Shown here one piece after another: positions 24,554-32,375 of a DNA stretch of 38,994 nucleotides. The DNA is taken from NCBI GenBank assembly GCA_905479655.1, contig CAJQNK010000191.1:1-38994 (forward strand), read 5' to 3'. Within the stretch, counting starts at the first letter, position 1. Each line of letters starts with the position of its first letter. The position numbers were made by a program, and so were the translations under genes. The notes under the pieces are model-generated. The model was not told the origin of the DNA and ran no database searches. It worked only from the letters and a program-made list of their open reading frames with translations. Origin of the DNA: an uncultured bacterium (GTDB lineage: Bacteria > Acidobacteriota > Thermoanaerobaculia > Multivoradales > JAHEKO01).

Positions 24554-27457
24554 ATGCGCCCGATCCAAGCACCGCTCCTCGTCCTCGCTCTCCTGACCCT
24601 GGCCCTGAGCGCAGCGAGCCTCCTGTCGCCGGCCGGCCCCTCCCTCGCCCGGATCGACACCCGGGCCAACGTCTTCGAGAGCTCCGAACAGGGGTGGACC
24701 TCCCTCGCCGTGGCAGGCGACGGACAGGTGGTCGCGGCCTGGGAGAGCCGTCGTCAGGAGGCCGGTCGGACCGGCGTCTACGCTCGTCTGTTGGACGCCG
24801 CCGGTCGGCCCGCGAGCCCCGAGGTGCGACTCCACGACCCGGTGCGCGGCGACCAGCGTCGGCCGGCCGTGGCGTGGGGAGAGGGTGGCGTCTGGTTCGC
24901 CTGGGAGGCGTGGGGTCGCGACGGCAGCGGCTCCTCCGTCGTGGCCCGCAGGTTCGACCACGACCTGGCGCCGGCCGGTCCCGAGCTCGGGTTGAACTCG
25001 ACGCGCCCCGGAGACCAGGCGGAACCCGCCGTCGCCGCGGGTCCGGCGGGGGCCCTCGTGGCCTGGACCGACACGGGGGTCGAGCCGTCGGTGATCCGCG
25101 CGCGCCGACCCCAGTCCGGGACGGCAGAGGCGACGGTCTCGGCGTCCGGGTCCTCCGCGGACGGCCACCCCTCCGTGGCGCCGCTGGGCGCGGACGGCTT
25201 CGTGGTCGCCTGGAGCCGGGCCGGTGAAGGCGTCCTCGCCCGCCGCGTCGACGCCCTGGGAGTGCCCCGAGGGGCGGAGTGGACCCTCTCCGAGCCGGGA
25301 CGGGAGGCCATCGAGCCCACCGTCGCCCCGCTGGACGGCGGGCGGTTCGTGGCCGCCTGGCTCGAACGGGAGGGGCGGGGCTGGGCCGCCGTGACCCGGC
25401 TCTTCTCGGACACCGGCGAGCCCCTCGCGCCGACGGTCGTCGCCGCCTCCTCCGCGGGGGGCTGGAACAGCGGCGTCACCGTCGCCTCGGCCCCCGACGG
25501 CGGCTGGGCCGTGGCCTGGAACCGGGACGACTCTCCGGAGGGAGGGGAGCTCCGGGTCCGTCGCTTCGACGCGGACGGCCGCGTCACGGGTCCCGCCCGA
25601 GCCCTCCACCCGACGGCGACCGGACGCCGGGCGATGACGGTGGGCGGCGCGGCCCGGGCCGCCTTCACTCCCGCGGGCGCGCTGGCCGTGGCCTGGGCGG
25701 GCGCCGCGCCGAATGACGCGCACGACCACGACGCCACGGCGGCGCGGGTCAGCCTGCTGCTGCCGCCCCGGGTCGCGGCCCGGACCGCCCTCGAGCCGCC
25801 CCGTCCGGGGACCGATCGGCCGGCCCGGCGCACCTCGTCGGACGACCTCCTGACGGCCTCGCCGCCCCTGTGGAACCCCGACTTCCGGCCCCAGGCCCGG
25901 CGCGCGGTGGCCGCTGGCGGCGACTTCGGCTTCGAGGCCATCCCGGGCACCGGATGGACGCCCCCGGACCCCGAGATGGCCGTCGGCACCGACCGGATCC
26001 TGGTGATGACCAACGGCGCCATCGCCGCCTTCGACCGGCTGGGCGCGCTCCAGTGGCAGGACGAGATCGAAAACAGCTTCGGCTTCTGGGGCGAGCTCGG
26101 CGCGGACAACTTCGTCTTCGACCCCGAGGTGACCTGGGACCCCCACGCCAACCGTTTCGTGGCGATGGCCTGCGAGCGGAGCGACGACAACCGATCCACC
26201 TTCCTCCTGGCCATCTCGAAGGACGACTCGCCCGACGACCGGGACGACTGGCACAAGTGGCGCCTCGACGTGACCGACCTGGCGGGCAACGACATCGACT
26301 CCCCCAACCTCGCCGTCGGCCCCGACGCGATCCTCCTGACCGCGGACTTCTTCGTCCCGGACGCCTACCTCATCCTGGTCATCGACAAGGCGTCGGTGAT
26401 CGACGGTGGCACTCCGATCGTCGTGGACGACCTGATCACCGGTTTCTCGCAGCAGTCGATGGGGATCCCGGTCGTGTACAGCGACGACCCCACCCTCTAC
26501 ATCCTCCAGTCCACCGAGAGCGGGCTGAACGACACGGTGATCGTGCACGCGATCACCGACCCCTTCACCGCCTACAACCGCCAGACCTTCACGCTCTCGG
26601 TTCCGGAGTACACGTACCCGAACCAGCCGCCGCAGAAGGGCACCTCCTCCCGGCCGTTCCTCTTCGAGCCTCGCTTCTGGAGCGTCGCGGAGCACAACGG
26701 CTCCCTGTGGGCGGTCCACCACGTGAACTCGACCCGGGCGCGGGTGCGCTGGTACGAGATCGACCTCGGCGGCTGGCCGGCCGGCGGCACCCCGTCGCTG
26801 GCCCAGACCGGTGAGATCGACCTGGGAGGCGACCTCCACACCTACTTCCCGTCCATCCACGTGGACGCCGCGGAGAACGTCGCCATCACCTACGCCCGCT
26901 CGTCGGCGGACGAGTACATCTCGATCGGCCGCTCGCTGCGATCGGCCGGGGATCCGCCGAGCACGCTACGGCCGACCCAGGTGGTCCAGGTCAGCCGGAA
27001 CGCCCACACCAGCGGAAGGTGGGGCGACTACAGCGGCACGCAGGCCGACCCGGTGCAGCCGGACAGCTTCTGGGGGCACCACGAGTTCACGGACGGCGCC
27101 CTGAGCTCCTGGCGCACCTGGGTCGCGCGCTACGACCTGCGTCCCGAGGCGATGCGCCTGAGCGTCGATCCGCTGGTCGCCGGCAGCCCGGCGACGCTGC
27201 GGATCACCGGCGCCACCCCGGGAGTCAGCGTCCGGTTCGCCGCCAGCCTCACCGGCGTGGCTCTCACGGAGGTGCCGATCCTGCAGGCGGTCCTGAGCCT
27301 CGACGCCCCGCGCCCGGTGGGCTCGGCGGTGGCGGACGGCTCGGGCGAGGCCCTGCTCGTGATCCAGGTTCCGCCGGGCGCGGCCGGCCGCACGATCGTC
27401 TTCCAGGCCGCCGAGACCGGCCACACCAGCAACTGGATCGAGACGACGGTGCAGTAG
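24554..27457 (+). CDS. Large secreted propeller-like protein with C-terminal beta module
   Basis: 967 aa, exported: signal stretch LLVLALLTLALSAASLL. Residues about 35-400 contain repeats of a W/V-A-W pattern (VVAAWESR, VWFAWEAW, ALVAWTDTG, FVVAWSRAG, FVAAWLERE, WAVAWNRD), each about 50-55 residues, as in sialidase- or BNR-type beta-propeller blades. The middle (about 450-850) has another beta-rich region with FDPEVTWDPHANRFVAMA. The C-terminal 100 residues form a small beta module (ATLRITGATPG ... SGEALLVIQVPP) resembling the tail of the cupredoxin downstream. RBS CGGAGG is 6 nt before ATG. No catalytic residues are recognisable; a glycan-binding or surface role is possible. Confidence 0.8.
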   Translation: MRPIQAPLLVLALLTLALSAASLLSPAGPSLARIDTRANVFESSEQGWTSLAVAGDGQVVAAWESRRQEAGRTGVYARLLDAAGRPASPEVRLHDPVRGDQRRPAVAWGEGGVWFAWEAWGRDGSGSSVVARRFDHDLAPAGPELGLNSTRPGDQAEPAVAAGPAGALVAWTDTGVEPSVIRARRPQSGTAEATVSASGSSADGHPSVAPLGADGFVVAWSRAGEGVLARRVDALGVPRGAEWTLSEPGREAIEPTVAPLDGGRFVAAWLEREGRGWAAVTRLFSDTGEPLAPTVVAASSAGGWNSGVTVASAPDGGWAVAWNRDDSPEGGELRVRRFDADGRVTGPARALHPTATGRRAMTVGGAARAAFTPAGALAVAWAGAAPNDAHDHDATAARVSLLLPPRVAARTALEPPRPGTDRPARRTSSDDLLTASPPLWNPDFRPQARRAVAAGGDFGFEAIPGTGWTPPDPEMAVGTDRILVMTNGAIAAFDRLGALQWQDEIENSFGFWGELGADNFVFDPEVTWDPHANRFVAMACERSDDNRSTFLLAISKDDSPDDRDDWHKWRLDVTDLAGNDIDSPNLAVGPDAILLTADFFVPDAYLILVIDKASVIDGGTPIVVDDLITGFSQQSMGIPVVYSDDPTLYILQSTESGLNDTVIVHAITDPFTAYNRQTFTLSVPEYTYPNQPPQKGTSSRPFLFEPRFWSVAEHNGSLWAVHHVNSTRARVRWYEIDLGGWPAGGTPSLAQTGEIDLGGDLHTYFPSIHVDAAENVAITYARSSADEYISIGRSLRSAGDPPSTLRPTQVVQVSRNAHTSGRWGDYSGTQADPVQPDSFWGHHEFTDGALSSWRTWVARYDLRPEAMRLSVDPLVAGSPATLRITGATPGVSVRFAASLTGVALTEVPILQAVLSLDAPRPVGSAVADGSGEALLVIQVPPGAAGRTIVFQAAETGHTSNWIETTVQ

Positions 27458-27520
27458 GCCCGCTCCGGAGCGAGACGCCGCCCGAGAGCTCGGATTTGTC
27501 CCGGTTCGCGGTGTCGTCCC

Positions 27521-27548
27521 TTGTCACCCACTCCACGGCTGCTAGAAT
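27521..27548 (+). promoter_or_regulatory. Sigma70-like promoter of the cupredoxin gene
   Basis: TTGTCA (27521-27526) and TAGAAT (27543-27548) are separated by 16 bp; each matches five of six consensus bases. The predicted start site leaves a leader of roughly 120 nt before the cupredoxin ATG at 27674. This is the clearest promoter in the window, notable against the GC-rich background. Confidence 0.6.
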
Positions 27549-27673
27549 CCGCACAGCAGTCGTCCCAATTCGTTGATCGTGCGAGCGGCGCCGGGTCTCC
27601 CGGAGCCGCTCGCCGCCAAGCTGCCGGTCTGCTTGCCCCCGAGCGCTCGGCCGCACCCACAGGAGCCTCCCCG

Positions 27674-28390
27674 ATGTCTCGAATCGCCGCCTCCGCCCTC
27701 GTGGCGCTCCTCTTCGTCATCCCAGCGACCGCCGCCGAGCACGAGGTCCTGGTCGACAACTTCGTCTTCCTACCGGACACGCTGACGATCCAGGTGGGCG
27801 ACACCGTCACCTGGACGAACGTGTCCGGCTTCCACAACGTGAACGCGCCCGGGCTCTTCCGTTGTGCCAACGGCTGCGACGGCGAGGGTGGCGACGGCGA
27901 CCCGGCGGACAATCTCTGGAGCTTCAGCCGCACCTTCGATGCGCCGGCGGACATCGACTACGTCTGCGACGTTCACATCGGCCTCGGCATGATCGGCAAC
28001 GTCACCGTGGTGGACGGCGGCGCCCCGACCCTGACGACCGGCGGCACCTGCCCGGGGTCGGTCACCCTGGACATCGCGGGCGGCACCCCGAACCAGCGGG
28101 CGGCCCTGCTGTTCGGGACCGGCCCGGGCTCCGACTCGCTGCCGGGCGGTCCGTGCGCCGGCCTGGTCAGCGGCCTGGAGAACGTCGGCCTCCTGGCTCC
28201 GGTCGGCCTGGACGCCAGCGGCGAGGCGTCGTTGACCGTGACGGCGCCCATGATGGCCTGTGGCGTCTCGATCCAGGCCCTCGACATCGCGAGCTGCCAG
28301 CTCACCAACGTGGACGTGGTCCCGGGCGGTGCCCGCGTGCCCAACAAGCGTCGGCTCGCCCTGCTCAAGAAGCGCGGCAAGAAGCGCTGA
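27674..28390 (+). CDS. Secreted plastocyanin-like cupredoxin with extra C-terminal module
   Basis: 238 aa. Signal peptide is residues 1-21 (ASALVALLFVIPATAA). Residues about 22-113 are a type 1 copper domain: VDNFVFLPDTLTIQVGDTV, with ligands His54 (GFHNV), Cys98, His101 and Met106 in the C-X2-H-X4-M loop YVCDVHIGLGM. It should carry electrons or bind copper outside the cytoplasm. An extra pair of cysteines (RCANGC) lies in the insertion loop. Residues about 120-220 form a second beta module with cysteines, similar to the tail of the upstream protein. The C-terminus is strongly basic (KKRGKKR), unusual for a secreted protein. AGGAG precedes ATG at about 9 nt. Confidence 0.87.
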   Translation: MSRIAASALVALLFVIPATAAEHEVLVDNFVFLPDTLTIQVGDTVTWTNVSGFHNVNAPGLFRCANGCDGEGGDGDPADNLWSFSRTFDAPADIDYVCDVHIGLGMIGNVTVVDGGAPTLTTGGTCPGSVTLDIAGGTPNQRAALLFGTGPGSDSLPGGPCAGLVSGLENVGLLAPVGLDASGEASLTVTAPMMACGVSIQALDIASCQLTNVDVVPGGARVPNKRRLALLKKRGKKR

Positions 28391-28406
28391 GGCCGGCGCG
28401 CCTCAG
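28387..28406. terminator. Palindrome at the cupredoxin stop codon
   Basis: CTGAGGC (28387-28393) and GCCTCAG (28400-28406) form a perfect 7-bp stem around CGGCGC. The left arm holds the cupredoxin TGA and the right arm holds a TGA on the other strand that ends a dehydrogenase-like remnant. The same arrangement is seen at maf and the sensor kinase. No U-tract is present. Confidence 0.5.
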
Positions 28407-28471
28407 GCGCCGACGACCAGGACCTTGGCTCCGCGGATCCCGCCCTCCTTCATCTGGAGGAGGGCGCGGTT
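28403..28471 (-). pseudogene. Possible C-terminal remnant of a zinc-type alcohol dehydrogenase / quinone reductase
   Basis: In this frame about 22 codons read NRALLQMKEGGIRGAKVLVV-GA and stop, resembling the end of medium-chain dehydrogenases (helix ALxxMxxGxIRGKxVLV). The upstream sequence up to the thioesterase gene (about 28472-28572) continues in no recognisable frame and shows no start codon with homology. Its stop lies in a stop-spanning palindrome, supporting a former real gene end. It is short, so the family assignment is weak. Confidence 0.3.
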
Positions 28472-28572
28472 CGCAGGCGGCGCGGGTAGTCGAGATCCAT
28501 CAGCGCCTCCGGGTCCCCCGCCTCCGCACGGGTCCTCCCCTGCCGCCCCGCCAGCCCGGCGCGGCCACGGCC

Positions 28573-29331
28573 TCACGACGCCAGGAGCTCCTCGAGACGG
28601 GGCCGGAGCCGCTCGAGGAGGCGCTCCCCGGACGAGGTCATGAAGAAGTGGTCCCCCTCGATCGGCTCGACGGCGAAGGAACCGGTCGTGTGCTCCTGCC
28701 AACCCCGGTACTCGAGCTCCTCGATATGGGTGTCGCCCGTGCCGCCGTAGACGACCAGGGGACAGGTCAGCGCCGCCCCCGGTCGGAAGGTGTAGGTATC
28801 GCACACCTTCGAGTCGGCCCGCAGGGTGGGCTCCAGCGCCTCCAGGATCTCGGGGTGGTCGAGGGCCTCGTTGAGCAGACCGTAGCGCCGGCGCAGCTCG
28901 TCCCGGAACTCGTCCACCGGCAGCTGGTAGAGCGGCGGGTAGCGGTCCGGGAGCTGCGGCGCGCGGAAGGCCCCGACGAAGAGGGCCGCCGGAGGACGGC
29001 CGGCCGCGGTCAGCCGGCGGGCCAGCTCGAAGGCCACGATCGCCCCCATGCTGTGGCCGTAGGCGACCCACGGCCGATCGAGGGCGGGCGTCACGCCGGC
29101 GGTCAGAGCGGGCAGCAGCTCCTCCATCGTGCCCAGCGCACGCTCGCCGAAGCGAGACTCGCGGCCGGGAAGGCGGACACCCCGCACCTCCACGCCGGAG
29201 GGCAGCCGATCCACCCACTCCCGGAAGACCGAGGGCCCCATCCCGGCGTACGGGAAGCCCAGCAGCAGGAGGCGGCCCGGCTCCGCGGGCGGCGGGGTGA
29301 GCCAGGGGTCACCCGGGTACCGGCGGCTCAA
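28573..29331 (-). CDS. Type II thioesterase (alpha/beta hydrolase)
   Basis: 252 aa. Family enzymes remove stalled or wrong acyl groups from carrier proteins of PKS and NRPS lines. The N-terminus has LLLLGFPYAGMGPSVFREW, matching the LFCFPYAGG entry of the family. The catalytic triad is visible: Ser94 in YGHSMGAIVAFELARRL, Asp200 in YGGTGDTHI and His228 in EGDHFF. Conserved RLPGRESR and FVGAFRAPQLPD are also present. The start is TTG at 29331, overlapping the upstream stop as TTGA. No carrier protein, PKS or NRPS gene is in the window, so its acyl partner is elsewhere or it has another role. Confidence 0.9.
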   Translation of the reverse strand: MSRRYPGDPWLTPPPAEPGRLLLLGFPYAGMGPSVFREWVDRLPSGVEVRGVRLPGRESRFGERALGTMEELLPALTAGVTPALDRPWVAYGHSMGAIVAFELARRLTAAGRPPAALFVGAFRAPQLPDRYPPLYQLPVDEFRDELRRRYGLLNEALDHPEILEALEPTLRADSKVCDTYTFRPGAALTCPLVVYGGTGDTHIEELEYRGWQEHTTGSFAVEPIEGDHFFMTSSGERLLERLRPRLEELLAS

Positions 29332-29675
29332 GCGGCCTCCTCCTCGACGACGTCGACGAGCATCTCTTCGAGAGACTCAGCCAGCCGGCGGAGCTGCTCG
29401 TCGGAGAGGGACTCGAGGATCCTCTTCATGATGGGGAAGACGGCTCGGGTGGCGGCCGCGAGCCCGATGCGCACGGACTGGCGGGCCACCGGGTTGACGC
29501 CCATCCGCAACACGGGCGTCAGGAAGTAGGCCTCGAGCCCGGTCTCGGTGAGGGCCTGGACGAGGCGGACGAGCCGGAAGGCGGAGCGGCGCGGCTCCTC
29601 GCCGCGCAGCGCCTCCAGGACCTCGTCGACCTCGCCCGCCAGATCGGGGGGGATGGAGAACGACATGCGGGTCAT
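29328..29675 (-). CDS. Small helical protein coupled to the thioesterase
   Basis: 115 aa, not recognised. Mostly helical: SIPPDLAGEVDEVLEALRG, SAFRLVRLVQALTETGLEAYF, a less polar middle (NPVARQSVRIGLAAATRAVFPIM) and an acidic C-terminus (LRRLAESLEEMLVDVVEEEAA). The middle segment could be weakly membrane-associated. The ATG at 29675 has no clear RBS and lies 8 bp after the pectate-lyase stop; a second ATG three codons later is possible. Its stop overlaps the thioesterase start. Translational coupling suggests that it works with the thioesterase, perhaps as a small acyl-handling partner, but no 4'-phosphopantetheine DSL motif is present, so it is not an acyl carrier. Confidence 0.7.
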   Translation of the reverse strand: MTRMSFSIPPDLAGEVDEVLEALRGEEPRRSAFRLVRLVQALTETGLEAYFLTPVLRMGVNPVARQSVRIGLAAATRAVFPIMKRILESLSDEQLRRLAESLEEMLVDVVEEEAA

Positions 29676-29683
29676 GACGCCGG

Positions 29684-31321
29684 CTATCGTAGCGGATCGG
29701 GAGCGCTCGGGAGGTCGGCCTCCCCCCCTGTCTCCGGGCCTCCGGGGCCGTCGGCCGCCCGCTCCTCCAGCCACTCTTCGAGAAGCGACCAGCCGTCCCC
29801 GTCCGGGTCCGCCCACGGGTCGTCCGAGACGCCCGGGTCGAGGCTCCGGGAGCGCTCCCAGGCGTCGGGCAGGGCGTCGCCGTCCCGGTCCCCCCGGCGC
29901 TCGCCGACCTCGGGAGACGGGACGGCATCGTCGTGCGTCCGCCGCCCGCCGCCGACCGACCCCCTGCCGGAGGCGAGCTCGCCGAGGAGCCGGACGTCCA
30001 CCGGGTCGTGGGGCAGGGCCCCCCAGGCCCTCGCCTGGTCGCGCAGGGCCCGCGGCGCGCAGGGCGTCACCGACGGCGTGGGCCAGGGCGCGTCCGCCAG
30101 CACCGGCGGCCCGCCCTTGCCGCCGACCAGCCGGCGGGTCTCGTCACCCAGCACCAGGTCCACGTTGCCCTCGACCCACAGGCGGGTCCCCCACGACGGG
30201 TCCCGGTCCTCCACCTCGACGGGCCGGGAGCCGGGCGGCGTGTCGGGGCCCGGGACGAACAGGTTGGCGACGACGTTGGCGTGGGGACCGCCGGCCGCGT
30301 GGACCCCCTTCTCTCCCCAGTTGTAGACGACGTTGCAGCGCACGTCGAAGACCGGGTGCTCCGGCCACTCGGGCCGGCACCGGTCGGCCTGGCCCGAGCA
30401 GCCGACGAGATGGGGGTTGCGCCGCATGTTGGAGGCGAAGAGGTTGCGCTGTACCGTCACCCGGTCCGCGCCCCGGGAGAAGTTCATCGCCCGGGAGTGC
30501 TCGTGGCTCTGCCGGTCGCCGCCCTCGTGTCCCCCCTCCGCCAGCACCTCCGCGAGGATCGACCGGGAGATGGTGATGTCGGTGTTGTCGAAACGCTCCG
30601 CGGAGACGTTCTCGTCCGTCGCCCAGGCGAAGGAGCACTGGTCGATCACCACACGGTGGGCGCCGAGCATGTCGATGCCGTCGCCGGTCGAGCGCAGACC
30701 CCGATCTTCCGGTGCCTGCCGTTCCGGCCGCGGCGGGCGGACACCTCGCGGCGGCCGTTCGCGACCGGACGGCGGGTAGCGCCGCGGGCGCCCGCGGGCG
30801 TCGAGGGGCCGGTCCTCCCCCGGCCCGACACGGGGTCGCAGCGCGTCGCTGGGGATCGGCTCCCGCCCCAGGTCCCGTCTCTGGTTGCGGAAGCGCAGGT
30901 GGCGGATCACCACGTCCGAGACCCCGTTCGTGAGGATCAGGCCGTACTCCGCCACGGTCACCCCGCCGGCGGGCGCCGACTGCCCGGCCATCGTCACCGA
31001 TCCGAAGCGCGACCCATCGCCCCGCGGGTCCGGCGGCCCACCCAGGAAGATCGGGCTCGCCAGCCGGATGACGCCGGCCACGTCGAACAGGATCGTCCGC
31101 GGCCCGGGAGTCTCGAACGCCGCCCGCAGCGAACCCGGTCCCGAGTCGGCCAGGGTCGTCACGCGCAGGATCTTCCCGCCGCGGCCTCCGGCCGTCTCGC
31201 AGCCGAAGCCCTGACAACCGGGGAAGGCGGGGCGGGTCGGCGACGCGCCGGCCGCCGCCGCGGTGACGCAGACGGCCAGCAGGACGGCCCCGAAGGGGGT
31301 TCGGACGCGAGATGGGATCAC
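29684..31321 (-). CDS. Secreted pectate-lyase-like beta-helix protein with calcium-type tail
   Basis: 545 aa. Signal peptide, then FPGCQGFGCETAGGRGGKI and VTTLADSGPGSLRAAFE, the entry of pectate-lyase family beta-helix proteins, followed by FDVAGVIRL and parallel-helix coils (DQCSFAWATDENVS, NLFASNMRRNPHL, DVRCNVVYNWGEKG). It should bind or cleave polygalacturonate-like polymers extracellularly. An Arg/Pro-rich stretch of about 55 residues (around 152-210) interrupts the helix before STGDGIDML. The C-terminus carries two Asp-rich loops (DRDGDALPDAWE, DPDGDGWSLLEEW) like thrombospondin type 3 or dockerin calcium sites. Start is GTG at 31321, without a clear RBS. It heads a leftward run with the 115-aa gene and the thioesterase. 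Confidence 0.82.
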   Translation of the reverse strand: MIPSRVRTPFGAVLLAVCVTAAAAGASPTRPAFPGCQGFGCETAGGRGGKILRVTTLADSGPGSLRAAFETPGPRTILFDVAGVIRLASPIFLGGPPDPRGDGSRFGSVTMAGQSAPAGGVTVAEYGLILTNGVSDVVIRHLRFRNQRRDLGREPIPSDALRPRVGPGEDRPLDARGRPRRYPPSGRERPPRGVRPPRPERQAPEDRGLRSTGDGIDMLGAHRVVIDQCSFAWATDENVSAERFDNTDITISRSILAEVLAEGGHEGGDRQSHEHSRAMNFSRGADRVTVQRNLFASNMRRNPHLVGCSGQADRCRPEWPEHPVFDVRCNVVYNWGEKGVHAAGGPHANVVANLFVPGPDTPPGSRPVEVEDRDPSWGTRLWVEGNVDLVLGDETRRLVGGKGGPPVLADAPWPTPSVTPCAPRALRDQARAWGALPHDPVDVRLLGELASGRGSVGGGRRTHDDAVPSPEVGERRGDRDGDALPDAWERSRSLDPGVSDDPWADPDGDGWSLLEEWLEERAADGPGGPETGGEADLPSAPDPLR

Positions 31322-31432
31322 CGGACCATGCTACTCCGATGTCAGAGATCCGGCTCCGCGCGCGAATACCCGGTCGAGACCCAACCCGGCTCCCGACGAG
31401 CCACCCGCAGAACGACCCGGAAGGAGAGACCC

Positions 31433-32326
31433 ATGTTCCGCATCGCGCGCCTCCACCCCACCGCCGCCACCCTCCTCGCCCTCGCCACTCTGGCCGCCCT
31501 CGCGACTCTCGCCGCCACCCCGGCCGCCGCCGCCACCTGGACGGTGAACTGCGATCCGGCCACCGGCCCGGACGCCCTCACCATCAACGCCGGCATCACG
31601 CTCGCCGCCGACGGCGACACGGTGGTGGTCGAGACCTGCCTCATCGCCCCGTTCGCCTACACCGAGAGCGTCCAGATCGCCACCCGCACCGACCTCCACG
31701 TCATCGCCGCCGACGCCGGCTTCTTCGGCACCGCGACCGAGGGCGTCGGCGCCCCCCTCTTCGGCGCCTGGCCCGTGACGATCGACGCCTCGGGCATCGG
31801 CGACTGCGTCCGGATCACGAGCAGCGTCGACGTGCTGGTCGCCGGCTTCGCCCTGACCGCCTGCGGCGCCAACGGCGTGTTCGTCGAGTCCTCCGAGCGG
31901 GTGACCCTCGAGAACAACCGCATCGACCGACCGAACCTCGCCGGCATCGTCGACACCGACAGCGCCCACCAACGCTTCGTCGGCAACGTGGTGACCCGCA
32001 CCGGCGCCGAGGGCCTCGTGCTGAAGGAGTGCATCGATTGTCTGGTGAACGACAACCGCGTGCTGCGCCTGGGCGCCGCCGGCATCGCCCTCGACGCGGC
32101 CGACGGCTCGGTCGTCACCAACAACGAGGTGCGCCAGGCGAGCACCGACGGCATCCACGTGATCTCGGGCGCCGCCCAGCGCGTCGCCCGCAACACCTCC
32201 ATCGGGAACGTCGGTGCCGACATCCTGATCGACGTCCTGGCCATCGACACCGACGTCGTCGGCAACGACGTCACGGTGGCGCCCGTCGACCTGGGCACGG
32301 GGACGGACGCGGCCAACAACTTCTGA
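31433..32326 (+). CDS. Secreted right-handed parallel beta-helix protein (NosD-like)
   Basis: 297 aa. Signal peptide LATLAALATLAATPAAAA. The mature protein repeats short coils of the form VTLENNRI, FVGNVVTRTGAEGLVL, CLVNDNRVLRLGAAGIAL, SVVTNNEVRQASTDGIHV, VARNTSIGNVGADIL, about 22-24 residues each, typical of the NosD/PbH1 beta-helix. A few cysteines (C41, and others in ECIDCL) could form disulfides. No catalytic residues can be assigned; carbohydrate binding is plausible. The start ATG at 31433 has a strong AAGGAGA 7 nt upstream. It diverges from the pectate-lyase gene across about 111 bp and converges on the S8 protease gene. Confidence 0.85.
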   Translation: MFRIARLHPTAATLLALATLAALATLAATPAAAATWTVNCDPATGPDALTINAGITLAADGDTVVVETCLIAPFAYTESVQIATRTDLHVIAADAGFFGTATEGVGAPLFGAWPVTIDASGIGDCVRITSSVDVLVAGFALTACGANGVFVESSERVTLENNRIDRPNLAGIVDTDSAHQRFVGNVVTRTGAEGLVLKECIDCLVNDNRVLRLGAAGIALDAADGSVVTNNEVRQASTDGIHVISGAAQRVARNTSIGNVGADILIDVLAIDTDVVGNDVTVAPVDLGTGTDAANNF

Positions 32327-32333
32327 CCGGAGC

Positions 32334-32363
32334 GTGGGCGGCGACCGGAGGGCCGCCGCTCAC
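32334..32363. terminator. GC stem-loop between beta-helix gene and S8 protease gene
   Basis: GGCGGC (32337-32342) pairs with GCCGCC (32352-32357), extendable outward by GTG/CAC with a small bulge. It lies between the two convergent stops (32326 and 32376). No U-run is present, so a bidirectional terminator is tentative. Confidence 0.4.
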
Positions 32364-32375
32364 CCGACCGCCCCG

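Noticed and set aside
24425..26860. Minus-strand open frame of about 800 codons opposite the secreted propeller protein
   Set aside because: The plus strand has a signal peptide, RBS and regular repeats; the minus frame has a shadow-type Gly/Val/Arg composition.
28573..29331. Thioesterase as evidence of a PKS or NRPS cluster
   Set aside because: No ketosynthase, adenylation, condensation or carrier protein gene is present on either side.
29933..31432. Long plus-strand frame running into the beta-helix gene
   Set aside because: The upstream part is antisense to the pectate-lyase-like gene; the real start at 31433 has an AAGGAGA site and a signal peptide.
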